A stretch of DNA of 61,909 bases from Seohaeicola zhoushanensis (GTDB taxonomy: Bacteria; Pseudomonadota; Alphaproteobacteria; Rhodobacterales; Rhodobacteraceae), in NCBI RefSeq assembly GCF_014656415.1, contig NZ_BNCJ01000023.1:1-61909 (forward strand), in the 5' to 3' direction. The notes beneath the pieces are model-generated. The model did not search any database. It saw only the letters and a list, made by a program, of their open reading frames with translations, and was not told the origin of the DNA. A program made the position numbers and the translations under genes. Below, one piece after another: positions 44,246 through 53,922 of this stretch; positions within the stretch are counted from its first letter, which is position 1; every line of letters begins with the position of its first letter.

Positions 44246-45070
44246 ATGACTGGAATACCCTTCAGGGCCGCCTTTGTCGGGCTGGCCGTAGCCCTCGGCT
44301 TGTCCGGCGCTGCCAAGGCCGCCGACGAGTTCATCGTCGTGCAGTCGACGACCTCGACCGCGAATTCGGGTCTGCTCGATGCGATCCTGCCGCAATTCAC
44401 TGCCAAGACCGGGATCGCGGTGCGGGTGGTTGCCGTCGGCACCGGCCAGGCGATCAAGAACGCCGAGAACGGCGATGGCGACGTTCTGCTGGTCCATGCC
44501 AAGCCGGCCGAGGAGAAATTCGTCGCTGACGGCTGGGGCGTGCAGCGCTTCGACGTGATGTATAACGACTTCGTCCTGATCGGCCCCGAAAGCGATCCGG
44601 CCGGTGTCAAGGGCGGCAAGGACGTCGTGGCCGCGATGAAGGCCGTCGCCGACAAGGGCGCGCCCTTCGCCTCGCGAGGGGATGACAGCGGCACGCACAA
44701 GGCCGAGCTGAAGTTCTGGAAGGAGGCCGGGGTCGACGTCAAGGCGGCTTCGGGCGGCTGGTATCGCGAGACCGGCTCGGGCATGGGCGCGACGCTGAAC
44801 GCGGCGGCCGGCATGGGCGCCTATGTCCTCAGCGACCGCGCGACCTGGATCTCCTTCGGCAACAAGGCCGGGATGGAGATCGTGGTCGAGGGCGACCAGC
44901 GGCTGTTCAACCAGTATGGCGTGATCCTGGTGAACCCCGAGAAGCGCCCCTCGGTCAAGGTCGAGGCCGGGCAGGCCTTTGTCGACTGGCTGATCGGGGC
45001 CGAGGGGCAGGCGGCGATCGCGGGCTTCCAGCTCGAGGGCCAGCAGCTGTTCTTCCCGAACGCGAAGTAG
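44246..45070 (+). CDS. tupA: Tungstate-binding periplasmic protein
   Basis: 274 residues with signal peptide (cleavage near AAKA|ADE). The mature N-terminus IVVQSTTSTANSGLLD carries the TTS-type oxyanion motif of TupA, and GDDSGTHKAELKFW is the second conserved ligand region. The start is set by GGAG six bases upstream; an ATG 12 bases earlier has a poorly spaced site. TupA distinguishes tungstate from molybdate with very high affinity in studied species. Confidence 0.92.
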   Translation: MTGIPFRAAFVGLAVALGLSGAAKAADEFIVVQSTTSTANSGLLDAILPQFTAKTGIAVRVVAVGTGQAIKNAENGDGDVLLVHAKPAEEKFVADGWGVQRFDVMYNDFVLIGPESDPAGVKGGKDVVAAMKAVADKGAPFASRGDDSGTHKAELKFWKEAGVDVKAASGGWYRETGSGMGATLNAAAGMGAYVLSDRATWISFGNKAGMEIVVEGDQRLFNQYGVILVNPEKRPSVKVEAGQAFVDWLIGAEGQAAIAGFQLEGQQLFFPNAK

Positions 45071-45098
45071 ACCCGCCTGTGGTTCACCAGTGAAAACG

Positions 45099-45126
45099 GC
45101 AGCCCCCGGTCGCGGGCGGGGGCTGC
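45099..45126. terminator. Bidirectional terminator between tupA and the multicopper oxidase gene
   Basis: GCAGCCCCC (45099-45107) and GGGGGCTGC (45118-45126) form a 9-bp stem with a 10-base loop. TTCCTTTCC follows on the plus strand and CGTTTTC follows on the minus strand, so it can serve both convergent operons. Confidence 0.8.
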
Positions 45127-45144
45127 TTCCTTTCCGATTGGCGG

Positions 45145-46536
45145 TCAGCTGATGCGGATATAGCCCGCCAATCCGGTCTTCTGATGCTCGATCACGTGGC
45201 AGTGGAAGGCCCAGTCGCCGGGATTGTCGGCGACAAAGGCGATGTCGAGCACTTCCTTCTCCAGCAGCAAGGCCGTGTCCGTCCAATGGGATGACACCTC
45301 GCGCCGGTTCGACCGGATCACCTTGAAGGCCAGGCCGTGCAGGTGGATCGGGTGGTCGTTCGGGCTTTCGTTGCGCAGGCGCAGGATCACCGACTCGCCC
45401 TGCCGCAGATCGACCAGAGGGCCGGCGCCGGCGGCATCGCCCGGCCAGGGTAGCCGGTTGATCGACCAGAACGTATAACCCATCGTGCCGCAGAGCCCGT
45501 CGTTGGGCAGGTTGCCCTCGGGGGACCAGCCGAAGACCAGCTCCTCGACGCGGGCCTTGTCCAGCTCCGGTTCGGGGATATCGTTCGGCGCCAGCGGTTT
45601 CAGCTCGGTCAGCTCGCGTTTCAGCGTGCCGCCGCTGGCCAGCAGCCGCGCCATGAGGCGCGGCTTGCCGGGGGCGTGGGTCATCAGGTCGACCGTCGCG
45701 CCCTCGGTCGGTGGCATGGCGATGGCGAGGTCCGCGCGTTGGCCGGGGGCCAGCAGCAGCGCCTCTGCATCGCTGACTGGCAAGGGCAGGGGCACGGCCA
45801 GGGGATGGCCGTCGAGCGCTATCACCAGCCCCTGCGCGCCCGGCAGGAACAGCTTGTAGATCCGCGCGGTATCGGTGGCCGCCACGCGCAGGCGCACCAG
45901 CCCGCCGGCGGGCACCTCCTCGACCGGCTCGGTGGCCCAGTTCGTCGTCATCACGGTGCCGAAGGTGCCGGCGCGGGCGGCGCCGCGCGCGGTCCAGAGG
46001 TCGATGAACTGGCCATCGCCGCCGAGGCGGAAATCGCGCAGGTTCAGCGCGATATCCCGGTCGAACCCTGGGGGCTCGGCTTCCTCGACCACCAGGATCC
46101 CGGTCAGGCCGCGGGCCATCTGGTCCATCGTCATGCAATGCGGGTGATACCAGTAGGTGCCGGCGTCGGGCGGGGTAAAGGTATAGTCGAAGGCTTCGCC
46201 CTGGCCGATCGGGAACTGGGTGAGATAGGGCACGCCGTCCATCGCATTGGGCAGGCGCAGGCCATGCCAGTGCATCGTGGTGTAATCCGGCGTCGCGTTC
46301 TCGACACGTGCGGTGAAGGGCTGGCCCTGTTTCAGGCGCAGCACCGGCGGCGGCGCGTCGGGCAGGGTCGAGACCATGGCATCGGTCACGAAGCCCTTCA
46401 GCAACTCGGCGCGCGCGGGCTGGATGCGCAGGGTCGGCCGGCTCGCGGCCTTGGCCCATGCGCCAAGGCCCGGCGTGATGGCGGCAGCCCCCAGCAGGCC
46501 GAGGGTGCGGCGGCGGGTCAGGGAAAACGTGCTCAT
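45145..46536 (-). CDS. Multicopper oxidase, Tat-exported
   Basis: 463 residues with a twin-arginine signal (SLTRRRTLGLLGAAA). All copper-site motifs are present: HWHGLRL, YWYHPH, HPIHLHGLAF and HCHVIEHQKTGL, with leucine at the axial type-1 position. It oxidises a substrate with O2 reduced to water in the periplasm. As last gene of an iron operon, a ferroxidase role is plausible, but Cu(I) oxidation or laccase activity cannot be excluded. The start overlaps the DUF1513 stop by 4 bases. Confidence 0.93.
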   Translation of the reverse strand: MSTFSLTRRRTLGLLGAAAITPGLGAWAKAASRPTLRIQPARAELLKGFVTDAMVSTLPDAPPPVLRLKQGQPFTARVENATPDYTTMHWHGLRLPNAMDGVPYLTQFPIGQGEAFDYTFTPPDAGTYWYHPHCMTMDQMARGLTGILVVEEAEPPGFDRDIALNLRDFRLGGDGQFIDLWTARGAARAGTFGTVMTTNWATEPVEEVPAGGLVRLRVAATDTARIYKLFLPGAQGLVIALDGHPLAVPLPLPVSDAEALLLAPGQRADLAIAMPPTEGATVDLMTHAPGKPRLMARLLASGGTLKRELTELKPLAPNDIPEPELDKARVEELVFGWSPEGNLPNDGLCGTMGYTFWSINRLPWPGDAAGAGPLVDLRQGESVILRLRNESPNDHPIHLHGLAFKVIRSNRREVSSHWTDTALLLEKEVLDIAFVADNPGDWAFHCHVIEHQKTGLAGYIRIS

Positions 46537-47603
46537 ATCGCGATCAGGTGGTTGTCCCAGGCGCGCGGCTGCGCGGCAAGCGGGCGGACCTCGCCGTCGA
46601 CCAGCGACAGGATGCCGCCCAGCCCGTCGGTGGCGACAAAGCCGTGGTCCGCGGCACCGATCCCGCAGACATCGGCGCGCCGGACCACTCCCTGGAAGGC
46701 GCCGTCAAAGCCGAACATATGCACCCGCCCGCCCCTGGGCGAGGTGATTGCGACGCAGGCACGTTCGTGGTCGGCGGCGATGCTGCCGGCATAGCCCTTC
46801 ATGGCGATCTGTTCTGAAAGGTCGGCCGTGAGCAGCTGTATGGCCTCGCCGCGCCGGTGCAGGCCCAGCAGTGGCGGCGACTCGCCCGGATCGCCTTCCC
46901 ACTGGAAGGCGAAGGCGACCAGCCCATCGGGGCCAAGTGCCAGGTGGCGCAGCGAGTTCTGGTGCAGCGCCGGGTCGCTCTCGACCTGTTCGTGGATCGT
47001 GCCGTCGCTGCCCAGATAGGTCAGGTTCGGCCGCATCGTGTCGATGTTCAGCTTCTTGCGGCCCGAGTCCGGGTGCGTGCGTATGCCGCCATTGGCAACC
47101 ACCAGCGTGTCGTCGGGCAGGGCCTTCACGTCATGCGGACCGATACCGCCGGTGGCGATTTCGCCGATGCGGGCGTAGCCCCGGCTGCGCGACCAGAGGC
47201 CGATGCGGCCCTGGCCTGTCTCGATCTCGTTCTCGGCGGTGCAGAGGATGTCGCCATCGCCGATGAAGGCGCCATGGCCGTAGAAATGCCGCCCCGTGGG
47301 CGCATCGAGCTTCTGCACCAGCCGTCCCGAAACACAGTCGATCACCAGCGCAAAGGTACCGGGACGGCGGGCAAAGGCCACGGCCTCGGGCGCGGTGGGA
47401 TGCGCGGTGGCCGCATGGCCGCGGTCGGGCAGGGGAATGCGGAAGCGGTCCTCTCCCGTCATCGACAGGCCGAAGAGCGCGTAGGAACCGTCCGCGTCCT
47501 TGGCGGCGGCGAGGAAGGCGGGGTTGCCGGCGTCGGCCCAGCTGATCGCGGGCCAGGACGAGGCGGCGACGAGGGTGGCCAGAAAGCCGCGGCGGGTGGT
47601 CAT
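46533..47603 (-). CDS. DUF1513 periplasmic protein
   Basis: 356 residues with a Tat-like signal (MTTRRGFLATLVAASSW). The mature protein has beta-propeller-like repeats (YGHGAFIGDGDILCTAENE, GIGPHDVKALPDDTLVVANG). DUF1513 is usually encoded after imelysin/di-heme protein genes, as in Pseudomonas. Function unknown; the context points to periplasmic iron handling. Its start is one base from the imelysin stop. Confidence 0.88.
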   Translation of the reverse strand: MTTRRGFLATLVAASSWPAISWADAGNPAFLAAAKDADGSYALFGLSMTGEDRFRIPLPDRGHAATAHPTAPEAVAFARRPGTFALVIDCVSGRLVQKLDAPTGRHFYGHGAFIGDGDILCTAENEIETGQGRIGLWSRSRGYARIGEIATGGIGPHDVKALPDDTLVVANGGIRTHPDSGRKKLNIDTMRPNLTYLGSDGTIHEQVESDPALHQNSLRHLALGPDGLVAFAFQWEGDPGESPPLLGLHRRGEAIQLLTADLSEQIAMKGYAGSIAADHERACVAITSPRGGRVHMFGFDGAFQGVVRRADVCGIGAADHGFVATDGLGGILSLVDGEVRPLAAQPRAWDNHLIAI

Positions 47604-47604
47604 G

Positions 47605-48593
47605 TCAGTCTCCGTCTGCCGAATTGAACCCGGCGCTGACGCCTAGGCTGGTGCCGACTTCTTCGATGGCGGCGGTGCGGATGGCGCGAATGTTCTGTTG
47701 CAGCGCTTCGACCTTGAGCCGTCCTTGCGGGGTTTCCACCCCGGCAAAGGCCGGATCGTCGAGCCGTTCGGCGTTCTTGAGCGACATGTCGAAGGCCGCG
47801 AGGGTCTCGGCCGGGGGCGGCTCGGCGAGCAGCGAGGCCATCTGCCGGAGCGCTTCGAGCGACAGGGTCACATTGCGCAGCGACCGGCCCGAGCGGCGCG
47901 CCTCTGCGCGCTTGGGACGGGGCCGCTCGAAGGTGCCCATCGGCTGGCCAAGGCGCTGGTCGGCGTCGAATTCCAGCGCGGTGGTGAGCTGGGTGAACAG
48001 CGCCTGGGTGACCTCGCGGGCAGAGAGGTAGGTAGTATTGCCGGGCTGTCCGGCGCTCCTCAGCGTCTCGGCAAAGCCCGAGAGCCATTCGGCCTCGATC
48101 TTGCCGGCGAGATCGGCGAGGTCGGCGGTGATCGCCTGGACCAGCGCGCAGGAATAGCTGCCGGCCTCGTAACTCGCGAAATCCTCGTCGTAGAGCATGT
48201 AGTCGAGCGCGAAGAGCCCGCGCGCGGCGACCGAGACCTCGGCATAGCCATGCGGCGTGTTCACCACCGGGTCTTCCTCGGCGATCAGGCGGCGCAGGGT
48301 CTTTTCGGTCAGCCCGCGCGCATCGGGCCAGAAGGCGATGGCCTGGTAGCGGCCGGCCTCCTCGACCGGGCCAAGGCGCAGGTGGCTGATGCCCATCCAG
48401 GCGTCGAAGGCGGTGTTGTAGGCCGGTTGCAGCGCCGCTGCCGTGCAATCCGCCTGCGCCGCTTCTGCCAGGGCCCTGGTTCCCGCCGAGAAGGCCGCCT
48501 GACCGGGCAGGATATGGTCGCGGATCACAGCCTCGGTATCGGCCAGGGCCGGAGAGGCGAGGGACAGGATCAAGGCGACGAGCGTGAGACGCA

Positions 48594-48594
<1 letters not shown>
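47605..48594 (-). CDS. Imelysin-family (M75-like) protein lacking the HxxE motif
   Basis: 329 residues with signal peptide (ASPALA|DTE). It is a helical imelysin-type protein, but the position of the usual GxHxxE metal motif reads AARGLFALDYMLYD, with neither histidine nor the matching glutamate. The larger imelysin of this operon keeps the motif. In Pseudomonas-type clusters the second imelysin also stands between DUF1111 and DUF1513 genes. It may have a structural or binding role rather than coordinate iron as EfeO does. The start overlaps the DUF1111 gene stop by one base. Confidence 0.87.
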
Positions 48595-50144
<1,550 letters not shown>

Positions 50145-50155
50145 GCCGCAAACGG

Positions 50156-50641
50156 CTATTCCGCTTCGTCGGCGGCCTTGGCATTCAGCAGGCCATAACG
50201 TTCCTCGCCCAGGCTGTCGAACAGGCCAAGCTGCGTTTCGAGAAAGTCGATATGGCCTTCCTCGTCGGCAATCAGCTCTTCGAAGAGGTTCTTGGTCACA
50301 TAGTCGCCCACCTGATCGCAGTATTTGCGCGCCTCGACATACAGCTTATGGGCATCATGTTCGGCGGCCAGGTCGCATTCCAGCGTCTCGCGCAGGGTCT
50401 GGCCGATGCGCAGCGCGTCGAGCTTCTGCAGGTTCGGGTGGCCTTCCAGGAAGATGATCCGCGCGATCAGCTTGTCGGCGTGGTTCATCTCTTCGATGCT
50501 CTCGGCGCGCGACTTGTTGGCGATCCGGCCAAAGCCCCAGTCTTCCTGCAGCCGATAGTGCAGCCAGTACTGGCTGACCGCGGTCAGTTCGCTGCGCAGG
50601 GCGCTATTGAGATATTCGATGACTTTCTTGTCGCCCTTCAT
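50156..50641 (-). CDS. bfr: Bacterioferritin
   Basis: 161 residues from [12 protein letters not shown], the family's usual start, with AGGGA 8 bases upstream; an ATG two codons earlier is possible. Ferroxidase ligands E18, E51, H54, E94, E127 and H130 and the heme ligand M52 are all present. It stores ferric iron as a 24-mer. Its start overlaps the end of bfd by 38 bases, linking store and release protein in one transcript. Confidence 0.97.
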   Translation of the reverse strand: MKGDKKVIEYLNSALRSELTAVSQYWLHYRLQEDWGFGRIANKSRAESIEEMNHADKLIARIIFLEGHPNLQKLDALRIGQTLRETLECDLAAEHDAHKLYVEARKYCDQVGDYVTKNLFEELIADEEGHIDFLETQLGLFDSLGEERYGLLNAKAADEAE

Positions 50642-50882
50642 GGCCATTTCCCTGTGTGGCGGCGCGGCGCAGGCCGCGCAATTGCATGGGTACCCCGAGG
50701 CTGTCGCAGCCCCGCATCGTGTCGAGGAACAGCGGCAGGCAGCCACCGCAGTCCGGTCGTTTCCCGAGCGCGCGATAGACCTTGCCCGGCGTGATCAGGG
50801 TATCAGGGTCGGCCGCCCGCATCCAGTCCACGGCGGCGCGAATTTCGTGGTCGGATATGGTGTTGCAGTGGCAGACGATCAT
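50604..50882 (-). CDS. bfd: Bacterioferritin-associated ferredoxin
   Basis: 92 residues from [18 protein letters not shown]. The [2Fe-2S] ligands are C4, C6 and the CGGC pair at 45-48; the spacing before CGGC is about seven residues longer than in E. coli Bfd. Bfd reduces the bacterioferritin core and mobilises iron. It overlaps bfr by 38 bases in another frame, an unusually long overlap. Confidence 0.93.
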   Translation of the reverse strand: MIVCHCNTISDHEIRAAVDWMRAADPDTLITPGKVYRALGKRPDCGGCLPLFLDTMRGCDSLGVPMQLRGLRRAATQGNGHEGRQESHRISQ

Positions 50883-50931
50883 TCCGGAACCCCCAGGAAG
50901 GGCCGGGGCGACAGGCGCCCCGGCGGTCAGG

Positions 50932-52197
50932 TCATTCGAAGACGGCGCTCGGGTTGTCGAGGCTGTCCGAGCCTTCGAAGGCGATCTGGTCAAGGCCCAG
51001 CACGCTCACCGCGCGTTCGATGTCGCGGGTCTGGGCGACCAGCGCGTCGACCGCGCCCAGCACCAGCGCCTCGCCCGCGGCATTGCCGCGTGCCAGCATC
51101 TGGTCATAGGCGAATCCGCTCTCGGCCGTGGTCTTGATCTGGCCGAGCTTGTCCATCGTGTTCGCCAGAGCGGCGCGCAGGCCGGCATCGACCGCCGGAT
51201 CGGCGGCGGCGACGAGGTCCGAAACCGAGGGGCCGCTGACCACCGAGCCGTCGACGCGGACATATTCGCCCAGGTAGACGTTGCGGATGCCCATGCCGTC
51301 GTAGAAATGGCTGTTGTAGGTATTGTCCGAGAAGCAGTCCTGCTCTTCCTCGGGGTCGTTCAGCAACACGCCCAGCTTCATCCGCTCGCCCGCCAACTCG
51401 CCGTAGGAGAGCGAGCCCATGCCGGTGAGGATGGTGTTCAGCCCGGCATTCTCGTCCGCCAGCACGCTGGCGCGCGCCGCACCGCCTTCGGCCCAGTTGC
51501 CCGCCATCTCCTCGAGGTCGCTGACAAGCAGGTCGGTCGCGGCCAGCAGGTAGGCCCCGCGCCGGTCGCAGTTGGCGTTGGTGCAGGCCTCGCCCTGGGC
51601 ATAGTCGGTCCAGGGGCGGTTGCCGGCGCCGGGTTCGGTGCCGTTCAGGTCCTGGCCCCAGAGCAGGAACTCGATGGCGTGATAGCCGCGCGCGACGTTC
51701 GACTCGACCTCGTCGGCCTCGTTCAGCGTGTCGGCGATCAGCGCCGGGGTGATCTCGGTGGCGTCCACCTCGTTGCCCGAGAGCGTGAACTTCGGATTGG
51801 CGATGACGTTCAGCGCCGCGTATTCGTTCTCATCCGTCGCGCCGCCATAGGAGAGGTCGACATAGTCGATCAGCCCCTCGTCGAGCGGCCAGGCGTTCAC
51901 CTTGCCTTCCCATTCGTCCACGATCACGTTGCCGAAACGGAAGGCCTCGGTCTGCTGATAGGGCACGCGGGCGGCCTTCCAGGCAGCCTTGGCGGCTTCG
52001 AGAGCCTCGGGCGAGGGGGTCTGGACAAGCACCTGCACGGCAGCTTGCAACCGCTTGGCGGTGGTCAGGCTGTCGCCATAGGCGGCTTCGGCGATGTCGG
52101 CATAGGTGTCGAGAACGGCGGCTTTTTCGACGGCGAAAGCCGGCAGGGCCGTCAGCGCGGAGGTGGCGAGAGCTGCCATGAGCGTGCGGGTCATCAT
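50932..52197 (-). CDS. Imelysin-family iron-regulated protein
   Basis: 421 residues with signal peptide (ending PAFA|VEK). It carries the intact GxHxxE motif in ARGYHAIEFLLWGQD (171-176), so metal binding as in ICMP/EfeO/IrpA is likely. Such proteins sit in the periplasm or outer membrane and help take up iron. It is the first large gene after hemP and the small unknown gene. Confidence 0.92.
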   Translation of the reverse strand: MMTRTLMAALATSALTALPAFAVEKAAVLDTYADIAEAAYGDSLTTAKRLQAAVQVLVQTPSPEALEAAKAAWKAARVPYQQTEAFRFGNVIVDEWEGKVNAWPLDEGLIDYVDLSYGGATDENEYAALNVIANPKFTLSGNEVDATEITPALIADTLNEADEVESNVARGYHAIEFLLWGQDLNGTEPGAGNRPWTDYAQGEACTNANCDRRGAYLLAATDLLVSDLEEMAGNWAEGGAARASVLADENAGLNTILTGMGSLSYGELAGERMKLGVLLNDPEEEQDCFSDNTYNSHFYDGMGIRNVYLGEYVRVDGSVVSGPSVSDLVAAADPAVDAGLRAALANTMDKLGQIKTTAESGFAYDQMLARGNAAGEALVLGAVDALVAQTRDIERAVSVLGLDQIAFEGSDSLDNPSAVFE

Positions 52198-52204
52198 AGT
52201 CCTT

Positions 52205-52693
52205 TCAGTGCGTGAAGGCGGAGGGCGACGGTTGGTCGATAGGTGCAGTGCGTGCCATCCGCAGGAGTGCGGGGCCGAAGGCTCCGGCCAGGCGCACCAC
52301 TTCGAAGGCGGCGGGACCGCGCACCAGCGCGCAGGCGAAGAGGGTGGCTTCCTCGGTGTCCTGCTGGGCTGCGGCAGCCATCAGATGGGCAAATGCGCAT
52401 TCATCGCCGCCGATGCAACGGCAGGTGATGTCGTGGCGCATGAGCGGGCGGCGGGCGCATCGGGTGGCGGTGGCCATCAGAGCATCGAAATCGGCCAGCG
52501 CCTCCTCGGCGGCGGGGCCGAGCGCCAGGCGGAAGCCGGCCTCGATATCCTCGCGGGTGTTGCTGTCGCACCAGCCGCGCAGGCACAGGACGGCCGCCTG
52601 TTCGACGGCGCCCAGCTCGCGCAGGTGGCCCACCGGTGCGCCGCCACGGGGCGTGGCCGGCTCGGGGCGCTGGAAGTCGAAGCGCATTCTCAT
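52205..52693 (-). CDS. Cysteine-rich hypothetical protein of the hemP operon
   Basis: 162 residues, not recognised. There is no signal peptide. Five to six cysteines are concentrated in the first two thirds (CLRGWCDS and TCRCIGGDECAF), which could hold a metal or Fe-S cluster. A helical C-terminal half follows (FEVVRLAGAFGPALLRMART). The start ATG overlaps the hemP stop (ATGA), so translation is coupled; a second ATG two codons on is possible. Context suggests intracellular iron or heme handling. Confidence 0.7.
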   Translation of the reverse strand: MRMRFDFQRPEPATPRGGAPVGHLRELGAVEQAAVLCLRGWCDSNTREDIEAGFRLALGPAAEEALADFDALMATATRCARRPLMRHDITCRCIGGDECAFAHLMAAAAQQDTEEATLFACALVRGPAAFEVVRLAGAFGPALLRMARTAPIDQPSPSAFTH

Positions 52694-52845
52694 TTCGTGA
52701 GGATCAGCTTGCCGGCGCGGGTGATGCGCAGCGTGTAGACCTGTCCATCCAGCACGATCTGCGCCTGGTTGCCGTCCTGCGTGAGCATCCGGGCATCATA
52801 GGCGGGCAGGGCGGGGGCGGTTGCAATCGGACCGGCGAGGCTCAT
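52690..52845 (-). CDS. hemP: Hemin uptake protein HemP
   Basis: 51 residues. The C-terminal half has the HemP pattern: DARMLTQDGNQAQIVLDGQV and YTLRITRAGKLILTK, ending in LTK as family members do. HemP is a short protein needed for heme or iron-regulated gene expression in several proteobacteria. The start overlaps the stop of a 24-codon frame (ATGA) and its stop overlaps the next gene start (ATGA), so three frames are chained. Confidence 0.88.
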   Translation of the reverse strand: MSLAGPIATAPALPAYDARMLTQDGNQAQIVLDGQVYTLRITRAGKLILTK

Positions 52846-52916
52846 GGCGTGGGCCCCGTTTGGTCCAAAGGGCGCAGCGCCTCTGCCTTTGCGGCGCGGT
52901 CAGTCGGGTCGGTCAT
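52842..52916 (-). CDS. 24-codon leader reading frame before hemP
   Basis: MTDPTDRAAKAEALRPLDQT then GPTP and stop. GGAG lies 7 bases before the ATG, and the stop TGA overlaps the hemP ATG (ATGA). Small size makes coding uncertain, but the exact overlap with hemP argues for a translated coupling peptide. The peptide is charged, with no recognisable function. Confidence 0.5.
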   Translation of the reverse strand: MTDPTDRAAKAEALRPLDQTGPTP

Positions 52917-52987
52917 GAACGGTCTCCATCGTTTCTCTCGATCCCGGCTGCCTGGAAATGGGTGGCGTGGACGTGTGATGGAAAATT

Positions 52988-53010
52988 TACTGAAATAGTC
53001 GGATAAGTCA
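52988..53010 (-). promoter_or_regulatory. Candidate iron-responsive operator of the hemP operon
   Basis: TAGTCGGA (52996-53003) lies in ACTGAAATAGTCGGATAAGT, 80 bases upstream of the leader frame. The same core with similar A/T flanks occurs before the siderophore transporter (53758-53765) and nowhere else in the window that I can find. It may be the operator of the organism's iron regulator. Confidence 0.45.
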
Positions 53011-53086
53011 ACCGGCAACCCGACTGAATTGGTTGGGTATTTGGCGGGAGCCTCTTTTTTAGCCTGATGCGATCTGCCGCCAAAGG

Positions 53087-53114
53087 AAAAGGCCCGGCTG
53101 AAAACCGGGCCTTT
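53087..53114 (-). terminator. Rho-independent terminator of the phasin gene
   Basis: On the minus strand GGCCCGG-TTTTCAG-CCGGGCC (53111 down to 53091), followed by TTTTCC. It lies 27 bases past the phasin stop. Confidence 0.85.
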
Positions 53115-53140
53115 CGACATCTCTAAGCGAGACGATGTGC

Positions 53141-53470
53141 TCAGGCGGCCTTGCCGAAGGAATTGAAGATGGCCTGCCAGTTGGCCTGAGCGGCTTCCAT
53201 CACTTCGCGGGTGTTGGCGATTCCCTGTTCGAGGCTGGCCTGGACAAAGCCGGCCTGCAGTTCGAGGGCGGATTTGACGTCCTTGACGCCGAGCAGGGCC
53301 TGGCCGTGCGCGACGGTGCCTTTTGCACCATCGGCGATCTGGCCGAGGATCATGCGGTCGACTTCGATGGTGCCAGTGACGAATGCCTTCCCGGCTTCCG
53401 ACAGTTGTGCAACGAAGGCGCCCGCCTGGTCGAGTTGGTCCTGGGTGGTTCCGGTTTTCTTGGTGGCCAT
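53141..53470 (-). CDS. Phasin family protein
   Basis: 109 residues, MATKKTGTTQDQLDQAGAFV, mostly amphipathic helix (KSALELQAGFVQASLEQGIA, REVMEAAQANWQAIFNSF) as in phasin_2 proteins that coat polyhydroxyalkanoate granules. There is no signal peptide. Direct TGC-rich repeats of the kind bound by PhaR lie 50-90 bases upstream, and a terminator follows, so it is a single-gene unit. The family is confident. Confidence 0.9.
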   Translation of the reverse strand: MATKKTGTTQDQLDQAGAFVAQLSEAGKAFVTGTIEVDRMILGQIADGAKGTVAHGQALLGVKDVKSALELQAGFVQASLEQGIANTREVMEAAQANWQAIFNSFGKAA

Positions 53471-53520
53471 GTGCGGTCTCCATGGGCTGAAATCTGCGAT
53501 GATTGGGAATATAGGTTGCC

Positions 53521-53560
53521 AATGCTGCATTGCAACATGGAAATGCTGCAGTGCGGCATC
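53521..53560 (-). promoter_or_regulatory. PhaR-like direct repeats upstream of the phasin gene
   Basis: AATGCTGCATTGCAACAT (from 53521) and AATGCTGCAGTGCGGCAT (from 53542) match in 15 of 18 positions and are spaced exactly 21 bases, two helical turns. TGC/GCA-rich sites of the type CTGCN3-4GCAG are bound by the PHA regulator PhaR in Paracoccus. Confidence 0.6.
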
Positions 53561-53749
53561 GAGAGGCGCGGCACCGCGTCGCAGCAGCGGCAAGCCAAAG
53601 CGTCTTCGGCCTTGTTGCCTGTCATGGAATGCGGGCCACGCTGTTCGGCCGGCTCGTTCTTTTCTGACGTCATCAAAAGGTTCTGCTCCGGCCTTGCCGA
53701 GGGGTTCCATCCCCGAAGGCTTTGTAATTTCACATTTCTGTGTATAGAC

Positions 53750-53772
53750 GACAAAATTAGTCGGAAAACTGC
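53750..53772 (+). promoter_or_regulatory. Candidate iron-responsive operator of the siderophore operon
   Basis: AAAATTAGTCGGAAAACT (53753-53770) shares the TAGTCGGA core and flanking A-runs with the site before hemP. A TATAGA (53743-53748) just upstream could be the -10 element, in which case a bound repressor would block initiation. Confidence 0.45.
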
Positions 53773-53922
53773 TTGACCTCCCATCGGCGTTGCAGCATGG
53801 ACTGCGACCTGTACCCAAACGGCACCGCCACGGCCGCGCGAAAGCAGCGCAGGCCCAGCCGCCATTCCCCCCTTTGCACATCGCTGGCGCGTCGCGTCGG
53901 CACCAATATCGGGATATCGACA

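Larger units (their letters stand above)
53471..53922. other. Divergent intergenic region, phasin / siderophore transporter
   Basis: About 450 bases. It contains the PhaR-like repeats near the phasin gene and a TAGTCGGA iron motif (53758-53765) nearer the transporter. The 150 bases between that motif and the transporter ATG are an unexplained leader. I see no gene on either strand. Confidence 0.5.

Noticed and set aside
52861-52875. TTTGGTCCAAA near hemP as a second RutR site
   Set aside because: It lacks the TTGACCANNTGGTCAA pattern, lies inside the leader frame and is far from pyrimidine genes.
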